NCBI RefSeq assembly: GCF_042688385.1
Contig: NZ_JBHUPY010000017.1
Span: forward strand, 62,001 to 126,000
Length of the DNA: 64,000 bases
Reading direction: 5' to 3'
DNA from: Herpetosiphon sp042688385
GTDB lineage: Bacteria > Chloroflexota > Chloroflexia > Chloroflexales > Herpetosiphonaceae
Below the pieces are notes generated by a model, which was not told the DNA's origin, made no database searches, and worked only from the letters and a program-made list of their open reading frames with translations. Positions 60,101 through 64,000 of the stretch are shown here, one piece after another. The translations under genes were made by a program, and so were the position numbers. How positions within the stretch are numbered: the stretch's first letter is position 1; each line of letters begins with the position of its first letter.

Positions 60101-61435
60101 CTAATAAATTGGCAGGTAGCGGTCAAGCTCCCATTGCGAGACGTGGCGGCGGTAGGCATCCCATTCTTGGGTTTTGGCCTCGATATAGCGCTCGTAAATG
60201 TGCTCGCCCAAGGCTTCTTGAATCACACTATCGCGCTTTAATTCTTCCAAGGCTTCGCCCAGCGAGACGGGCAAGGTTTTCAAGCCCCGCGCTATCGGGT
60301 CAACATGATACAAATCTTCTTCGGCTGAGGGTGGTGGCATGAGCTTGCGCTTAATCCCATCTAAACCTGCTGCCAACATCACCGAGAAGGCCAAATAGGG
60401 GTTGGCCGATGGATCAGGGCAGCGCAATTCGATGCGGGTTGCTTGGTTCGAGCGGCCTGCGCTGATGCGTGGAATGCGCACAAGGGCCGAGCGATTGGTG
60501 CGGCCCCAGCTGACATAAATTGGCGCTTCGTAGCCTGGCACCAGCCGCTTGTACGAATTGACCAACGGCGCAAGCACAGCGGTCATGCCCAACGCATGGT
60601 CGAGCAAGCCAGCGGTAAAATGCTGTGCCAACAACGATAAATTGTTGGTTTCGTGATCATGGAACTCGTTGCGGCCCGTCACGATCGATGACAAACTCTG
60701 GTGGACGTGCATGCCCGACCCGTTGATCCCAGCAATTGGTTTGGGCATAAAGGTGGCGTGCAGGCCATTCAATTGGGCAATTGCCTTCAACACCGTGCGA
60801 AAGGTCACCGTATGATCGGCCATGGTCAGCGCGTCGCCATACTCGAAATCAATTTCATGCTGGCCAATTGCCACCTCGTGATGGCTGGCCTCGACTTTAA
60901 TCCCAAAGGTTTGCAACGAAGCAACCATCTGGCGGCGAATGTGGGTTGCATAATCAGTTGAAACATCAAAATAACCAGCAGCATCGTGCGGAATTGGCAC
61001 CAACTCGCCGTTTGGCCCAGGCTTAAACAAGAAAAACTCTAATTCTGGCCCAGTGTTGTAGATAAAGCCCAATTCTGCTGCTTGAGCTAAGGTGCGTTTG
61101 AGCACATGGCGCGGGTCGCCAGCAAATGGTTGGTCATCGGGCGTAAACACATCGCAAATAAAGCGCGCCGTAATATAATCGCCGGTGCTTTCCCACGGAA
61201 TCACCGCGTAGGTGTTGAGGTCGGGCACCAAATACATATCGCTTTCGGCAATGCGGGCAAAGCCTTCAATCGACGAACCATCGAACCACACGCCGTGGTC
61301 GAGGGCTTGGTGAATTTGCGAAACAGGAATCGTCACATTTTTAATAATCCCAACAATGTCAGTAAATTGGAGATTAATAAACTGGACTCGTTGTTCAGCA
61401 ATTTTTTCTAAAATTTCTTCTTTTGTGACTGGCAT
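60101..61435 (-). CDS. glnA: Glutamine synthetase, type I
   Basis: 444 residues, the length of GSI-alpha; makes glutamine from glutamate, ammonia and ATP. Seen are WFDGSSIEGFARIAESDMYLVPD, PELEFFLF (metal), GYFDVS, HHEVAIGQHEIDF, MPKPIAGINGSGMHVHQSL, SYKRLVPGYEAPIYVSWGRTNRSALVRIP and EIRCPDPSANPYLA-like RIELRCPDPSANPYLAF. The adenylylation-site insertion (NLYDLPPEE) is absent, so it should not be controlled by GlnE; feedback control as in Gram-positives is likely. AAGGAG lies 11 nt before the ATG and a TATAAT -10 about 65 bases upstream. Confidence 0.97.
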   Translation of the reverse strand: MPVTKEEILEKIAEQRVQFINLQFTDIVGIIKNVTIPVSQIHQALDHGVWFDGSSIEGFARIAESDMYLVPDLNTYAVIPWESTGDYITARFICDVFTPDDQPFAGDPRHVLKRTLAQAAELGFIYNTGPELEFFLFKPGPNGELVPIPHDAAGYFDVSTDYATHIRRQMVASLQTFGIKVEASHHEVAIGQHEIDFEYGDALTMADHTVTFRTVLKAIAQLNGLHATFMPKPIAGINGSGMHVHQSLSSIVTGRNEFHDHETNNLSLLAQHFTAGLLDHALGMTAVLAPLVNSYKRLVPGYEAPIYVSWGRTNRSALVRIPRISAGRSNQATRIELRCPDPSANPYLAFSVMLAAGLDGIKRKLMPPPSAEEDLYHVDPIARGLKTLPVSLGEALEELKRDSVIQEALGEHIYERYIEAKTQEWDAYRRHVSQWELDRYLPIY

Positions 61436-61497
61436 AGCCTGAATGCTCCTTCACTGACACCTAGCCACTGTGCATGATAGCCCAGTTGAGTTTGTTC

Positions 61498-61503
61498 ATT
61501 ATA
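61498..61503 (-). promoter_or_regulatory. -10 box of glnA
   Basis: TATAAT on the minus strand, 62 bases before the start; no clear -35. Confidence 0.5.
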
Positions 61504-61567
61504 GGGCAAAATGGCCAAAAATTCGCGTTGCTCAATTGGGCAAGTTGCCTGAAATTGGGATTAAGCT

Positions 61568-61831
61568 CCCCTCACCCCCCAACCCCCTCTCCCACTGAAC
61601 GCGGGCGAGGGGGAGTACCCGTTTTACCAACGCATTACGCAAGAACCATGGCGTTAAAGCCCCTCGCCCGTTGGACGGGAGAGGAGTTGGGGTGAGGGGA
61701 GCTTACCAACCTACCCTTGTAAGAACCTCCTCGCCCACTGAACGCGGGCGAGGGGGAGCCAACGATGGTTTCCCTGTGATCGGGGTAAAAAGCCCCTCGC
61801 CCTCGCCACGGGAGAGGAGTTGGGGTGAGGG
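61568..61831. repeat. Two GC-rich repeat copies with type II border between
   Basis: Core 1 61568-61699, border AACCTACCCTTGTAAG (61708-61723), core 2 61727-61831 with a shortened middle. Ends GGGTGAGGGAACGCTCCAC, as in the 25.8-kb array. Confidence 0.88.
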
Positions 61832-61886
61832 AACGCTCCACAGCCGACCACGTGTTAAAAACCTACGTCTCAGCCTGAGGCGACCA

Positions 61887-61895
61887 TGCTATAAT
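61887..61895 (+). promoter_or_regulatory. Extended -10 promoter of the PolX-like gene
   Basis: TGCTATAAT, perfect extended -10, 61 bases before the start codon. Confidence 0.65.
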
Positions 61896-61956
61896 CAAAC
61901 AACGTTTTGATCTACTCCTGCTCTTTTTCTTTTTTCAGCGTGAGCACAGCCAAACT

Positions 61957-63693
61957 ATGCTTAGCAACCAAGCAATTGCCCAAGTCTTTGCCGATATTGC
62001 CGATGCGTTGGAAGTGATCGGCGAAAATCGTTTTCGTTTGGCGGCCTATCGCCGTGCCAGCGATACGCTTGCCGCTCAAACTACCAGCCTTGCCAGCCTG
62101 CGCGAACAAGGTTCGTTAACCAGCCTGCCGAATATTGGCGAGGCCAGCGCCGCAATCATTGGCGAATTGCTCGATCATGGCCATTCGGCCTTGGCCGATC
62201 AGCTCTTGGAGAAAGTGCCACCTGGCTTGTTGCAGATTTTGCGCGTGCCCGAAATTGGCCCCAAAACCGCTGCCCGCCTGTTTCGTGATGAAGGGATTCA
62301 GGATCTTGAGGCTTTGTTTGCGGCGGCCCAAGATGGGCGTTTGGCCAAAATCAAGGGCTTTGGGGCCAAAAGCGCGGCCAAGGTGCTAAGTGCCCTCGAA
62401 GCGCTGCAAAACCAAGTGCTGCGCTTACGTTTGGTCGATGCCTTGCCTGTTGCCGAAGAATTGAGCGCAGCCTTGGCCGAATTGCCGAGTGTTAGCGCTG
62501 CCCAAGTCGTTGGCTCAACTCGGCGCTATCAGGCCAGCGTTGGCGATTTGAATTTTGTGGTGGCGACGCTTGATGCGGCTGCAACCTATGCCGCAATTGG
62601 CGCATTGGCCCAAGTTGCCCAAGCCACGCCCAGCGCCCATGGCATCCAACTCTTGCTGCACAACGCCATGAATGCGTGGGTTGTGGCAGTTGAGCCAAAC
62701 CAATGGGGCAGTGCCTTGGTCTATTGGACTGGCTCAGCCAATCATGTCGCCGACCTGAATCAATTGGCTGAGGCGCAGAATTGGCAACTTGACCCAAGCA
62801 ATTTACCCGATTTTGCCGATGAAGCAGCGCTCTATCAAGCATTAGGCTTGGATTGGATCACGCCTGAATTGCGCGAAGGTTGGGGCGAAATTGCGCTTGC
62901 TCAAGCCAAACAATTGCCAACGCTGCTGGAACAAAGCGCGATTATCAGCGATGTGCATTGGCACACAACTTGGAGCGATGGTGGCGCAAGCCTGCGTGAA
63001 ATGGTGTTGGCGGGCATTGCCAAGGGCTATCGCTATATGGCGGTCGCTGATCATAGCGCCTACTTGGGCGTAACTGGCGGGCTTGATGGCGAGCGCTTGC
63101 TGTCCCAACGCGCCGAAATCGATGAGCTGAACCAACAATTAGCCGCCGAAGGCCATGATTTTCGCTTGTTGCAAAGCTGCGAAGTCGATATTTTGCCCGA
63201 TGGTAGCTTGGCCTTGCCCGACGAGGTGCTTGCCAAATTAGATTTAGTGGTGGCTTCGCCGCATGTGGCCTTGCGCCAAGCCCGCGCTGAATCGACCGCA
63301 CGTATGCTGCGCGCAATCAATAATCCTTATGTGACGATCATTGGCCACCCAACTGGCCGCATTTTGAATGGCCGCGCTGGAGCCGATTACGATATGGCGC
63401 AAATTATTGCGGCGGCAGCAGCAACCGGCACGGTCTTGGAAGTGAATGCAGGCCCAGAGCGGCTTGATCTCGATGCGGTGCATGTGCGGGCAGCGCTGGC
63501 AGCAGGCTGTAACATCAGCATTAATACCGATGCCCACGCGACGGCTGGCTTCAACAATCTTTTTTATGGAGTTGTAACCGCACGCCGTGGCGGGGTCAGC
63601 AACCAGCAGGTCATCAACACCTGGGAGGTTGAAGCAGTGCTCGGCTTGCGCCAACAAAAATTAGCGAAACTAGGAATCAAGAACGAAGCGTAG
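61957..63693 (+). CDS. PolX-like protein with degenerate polymerase site and intact PHP domain
   Basis: 578 residues, the full bacterial PolX layout: helix-hairpin-helix N-terminal region (LPNIGEASAAIIGELL; VPEIGPKTAARLF; IKGFGAKSAAKVL), family X polymerase palm, and C-terminal PHP domain. The palm motif GSxRR-x4-GDxD reads GSTRRYQASVGDLN: D197 is kept but the second Asp is N199, and the third Asp is replaced (W241 region). The PHP metal ligands remain: H334-W-H336, ADHS, EVDIL, SPHVAL, IGHPTG and NTDAHA. Thus nuclease or phosphoesterase activity is likely and DNA synthesis unlikely. The start has only a weak ribosome site. Confidence 0.9.
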   Translation: MLSNQAIAQVFADIADALEVIGENRFRLAAYRRASDTLAAQTTSLASLREQGSLTSLPNIGEASAAIIGELLDHGHSALADQLLEKVPPGLLQILRVPEIGPKTAARLFRDEGIQDLEALFAAAQDGRLAKIKGFGAKSAAKVLSALEALQNQVLRLRLVDALPVAEELSAALAELPSVSAAQVVGSTRRYQASVGDLNFVVATLDAAATYAAIGALAQVAQATPSAHGIQLLLHNAMNAWVVAVEPNQWGSALVYWTGSANHVADLNQLAEAQNWQLDPSNLPDFADEAALYQALGLDWITPELREGWGEIALAQAKQLPTLLEQSAIISDVHWHTTWSDGGASLREMVLAGIAKGYRYMAVADHSAYLGVTGGLDGERLLSQRAEIDELNQQLAAEGHDFRLLQSCEVDILPDGSLALPDEVLAKLDLVVASPHVALRQARAESTARMLRAINNPYVTIIGHPTGRILNGRAGADYDMAQIIAAAAATGTVLEVNAGPERLDLDAVHVRAALAAGCNISINTDAHATAGFNNLFYGVVTARRGGVSNQQVINTWEVEAVLGLRQQKLAKLGIKNEA

Positions 63694-63710
63694 TTTTGGA
63701 GGCTGATTGG

Positions 63711-64000
63711 ATGGATGACGTATTTAGCAAAATCGTGCGTGGCGAGTTGCCCTGCCATAAAGTTGCCGAAGATGATCGCACGCTGGCCTTTTTAGATATT
63801 AATCCTGCCTCTCAAGGCCATACCTTGGTTATTCCCAAGCGCTTTGGCACCGATATTTTCGATACTGCGCCAGAAGATGTGGCAGCCGTGGCGCGAATGG
63901 TGCAAACTGTTGCTCAATTATTGTTGCAAACGCTCAATCCTGCTGGCATCAATGTGTTGCAAAATTCGCGTCCAGCCTCTGGGCAAGAAGTTTTTTACTA
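63711..64000 (+). CDS. HIT-family nucleotide hydrolase (N-terminal part)
   Basis: 96 residues to the window end. FSKIVRGELPCHKVAEDDRTLAFLDINPASQGHTLVIPKRF is the usual HIT/HinT opening; GQEVFY leads into the HxHxHxx catalytic motif, which lies past the edge. Family members hydrolyse purine nucleoside phosphoramidates or dinucleotides. GGAGG is 8 nt before the ATG. It starts 17 bases after the PolX-like gene, so the two are probably co-transcribed. Confidence 0.92.
   Translation, partial: MDDVFSKIVRGELPCHKVAEDDRTLAFLDINPASQGHTLVIPKRFGTDIFDTAPEDVAAVARMVQTVAQLLLQTLNPAGINVLQNSRPASGQEVFY

Noticed and set aside
1..64000. tRNA, rRNA and riboswitch genes
   Set aside because: I scanned the gaps for cloverleaf-like strings, GGTTCGAATCC-type T arms and known riboswitch cores and saw none; a covariance-model search would be needed to exclude small structured RNAs.

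Overview
The window looks like chromosomal DNA from a filamentous member of the Chloroflexota, most likely Herpetosiphon or a close relative. This is inferred from the character of the proteins (EtfD-type Fe-S oxidoreductase, GH57 branching enzyme, A24 peptidase, several lipoproteins), moderate GC, plain bacterial Shine-Dalgarno sites and very repeat-rich intergenic DNA; no rRNA gene is present to confirm it. I found no tRNA, rRNA, CRISPR array, prophage or transposase gene.

Layout. 1-4.3 kb: 5' part of an AAA-type ATPase (minus), a receiver-only response regulator and PEP carboxylase. 4.8-13 kb, all minus: aconitase, O-methyltransferase + UvrD/PcrA helicase, and two Opp/Dpp-type permeases without their partners. 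13.7-22.8 kb: membrane Fe-S oxidoreductase, a lipoprotein, a degenerate PurD paralogue, GH57 branching enzyme, an aldo/keto reductase and a sugar-type binding lipoprotein. 23-32 kb: roadblock protein, O-antigen-ligase-like protein, DUF11 surface protein, then mltG-aroE-A24 peptidase-fchA-folD. 32-38 kb, minus: unknown protein behind a duplicated operator, M23 peptidase, second aldo/keto reductase, cdd and CNNM/CorC protein. 38.6-44 kb, plus: two related lipoproteins, aminotransferase, zinc-ribbon protein, GT2 and purA. 44.2-50.9 kb: argD-like gene, CDF exporter + ArsR repressor, a divergent MarR/GbsR-like regulator with an ABC exporter, PaiB-like and NTF2-like proteins. 51.5-64 kb: priA, an unknown membrane protein, pfkA, DUF2270, dihydroorotase, glutamine synthetase, a PolX-like protein and the start of a HIT protein.

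Most genes are housekeeping: anaplerosis and TCA (ppc, acn), glycolysis (pfkA), nitrogen (glnA), purine/pyrimidine (purA, pyrC, cdd), folate C1 (fchA, folD), shikimate (aroE) and DNA repair/replication (pcrA, priA). Three enzyme-family members have lost canonical catalytic residues: FolD (K54 to I, beside a separate cyclohydrolase gene), PolX (polymerase aspartates lost, PHP nuclease kept) and PurD (ATP-grasp residues lost).

The most distinctive part is the intergenic DNA. More than twenty copies of a GC-rich double-hairpin core sit in 13 islands. The cores carry one of two different outer inverted-repeat modules and are mixed with degenerate heptamer and nonamer repeats that recall cyanobacterial STRR sequences. 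Regulatory patterns also stand out: a shared 19-bp-spacer (MerR-type) promoter in front of both aldo/keto reductases, a duplicated 23-bp operator, a perfect 20-bp palindrome over the MarR/GbsR-like promoter, and frequent extended -10 (TGnTATAAT) promoters.
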